A program made the translations under genes and the position numbers. A DNA stretch of 64,000 nt from Sebastes aleutianus (Eukaryota > Chordata > Actinopteri > Perciformes > Sebastidae). The stretch is from contig CAKAKS010000039.1 in assembly GCA_916700875.1 (NCBI GenBank), positions 18,263,139-18,327,138 of the forward strand, given 5' to 3'. Within the stretch, counting starts at the first letter, position 1. Each line of letters opens with the position of its first letter. This document shows, piece by piece, positions 63,391 through 64,000 of this stretch. The notes under the pieces were generated by a model. The model was not told the origin of the DNA and searched no databases. It worked only from the letters and a program-made list of their open reading frames with translations.

Positions 63391-64000
63391 GTAAGATTTT
63401 TATCACTCTTGATTCTGATGCATTGCTCACAGATGTGCTGTAGCTCACCTGCTCTAGCCATATTATACACATAATGATATTACCAAAATGTAGGCTACTG
63501 AGACTGTCTTTTATTTCCCCATGTTCCCTCCTTGCTCTGTTCTAAAAAGTGGAAACTGGGCATGGCATGTAATACTGTGTGTTAAATCACAAACCTAATT
63601 CTATTACAATGGACTGTATACAAAAGATTCAGGCTACATTTGGCTCCTGTTGGAGGAACTCAAAGTGTCTCACACTGTGTGAGCCATGCCAAGTCCTCAG
63701 AGCAGACTGCTTCCCTCTTGGGAAACTTAATGCTGAAGTTGATTTCATTGGCAGCAGTGATAGGTAGTATTTGGGCACTGTTCAAAAAGGGGAAGATACT
63801 TGTTGACTTACAGCTTTAAGATAATATGTAAAAGTAATGAATACATTTTCATTTAATATACAGTACATTATTTACAGTTATCATAATTGGAGTATAACAC
63901 AATTACATATGTGTTGTTTGATTAAGATCTCAGGATGATTTACAGCAGAGTATTTGAACTGGGAATCAATCAAAAATCCATTATTGAGCACAAACTTGTC

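Overview
This window comes from a ray-finned fish nuclear genome, most likely a spiny-rayed (percomorph) teleost. The genes are intron-rich vertebrate genes with GT-AG introns. The non-coding space is full of DNA transposons of fish type: a Tc1 copy, several hAT-like elements with 8-bp target duplications, and TTAA-flanked MITEs. I found no prokaryotic or viral genes, no tRNA or rRNA, and no CRISPR.

Eight protein genes and one microRNA can be read. In order: trpm1 (+, 4.55-25.3 kb, 27 coding exons) with mir-211 in an intron at 14.35 kb; rab8b (-, 26.8-29.7 kb); rps27l (+, 31.7-35.9 kb); dnaja4 (-, 36.5-40.0 kb); acsbg1 (+, 42.4-49.5 kb) with a Tc1 transposon in one intron; idh3a (-, 50.5-54.6 kb); an lrrc61-like LRR gene (-, 56.3-60.1 kb); and the first two coding exons of cib2 (+, from 61.96 kb, running off the window). 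I joined exons by eye. Every complete model keeps frame through all junctions and has the length expected for its family: 1678, 207, 84, 395, 695, 366 and 261 aa.

From general knowledge, the human counterparts of all but the LRR gene lie on chromosome 15: TRPM1 at 15q13; RAB8B-RPS27L at 15q22; DNAJA4, ACSBG1, IDH3A and CIB2 at 15q25. The window therefore looks like a compacted piece of ancestral chromosome-15 synteny. The genes are mostly tail-to-tail (trpm1/rab8b, rps27l/dnaja4, acsbg1/idh3a) or head-to-head (rab8b/rps27l, dnaja4/acsbg1, lrrc61/cib2). They do not form a pathway. They cover an ON-bipolar and melanocyte channel, vesicle traffic, a ribosomal protein, a co-chaperone, fatty-acid activation, the TCA cycle, an LRR adaptor-like protein and a calcium-binding hair-cell protein.

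I see no clearly new biological system. The points most worth checking are: the mir-211 hairpin with a miR-204-like 5p arm; an in-frame 66-nt candidate cassette exon in the idh3a mitochondrial presequence; an in-frame candidate terminal exon early in trpm1; a duplicated basic/phospho-type motif in the trpm1 tail; nested hAT elements with readable target sites and a sibling empty site; an almost intact Tc1; a palindromic minisatellite foldback; and a duplicated triplet-repeat tract on both sides of lrrc61 exon 1.
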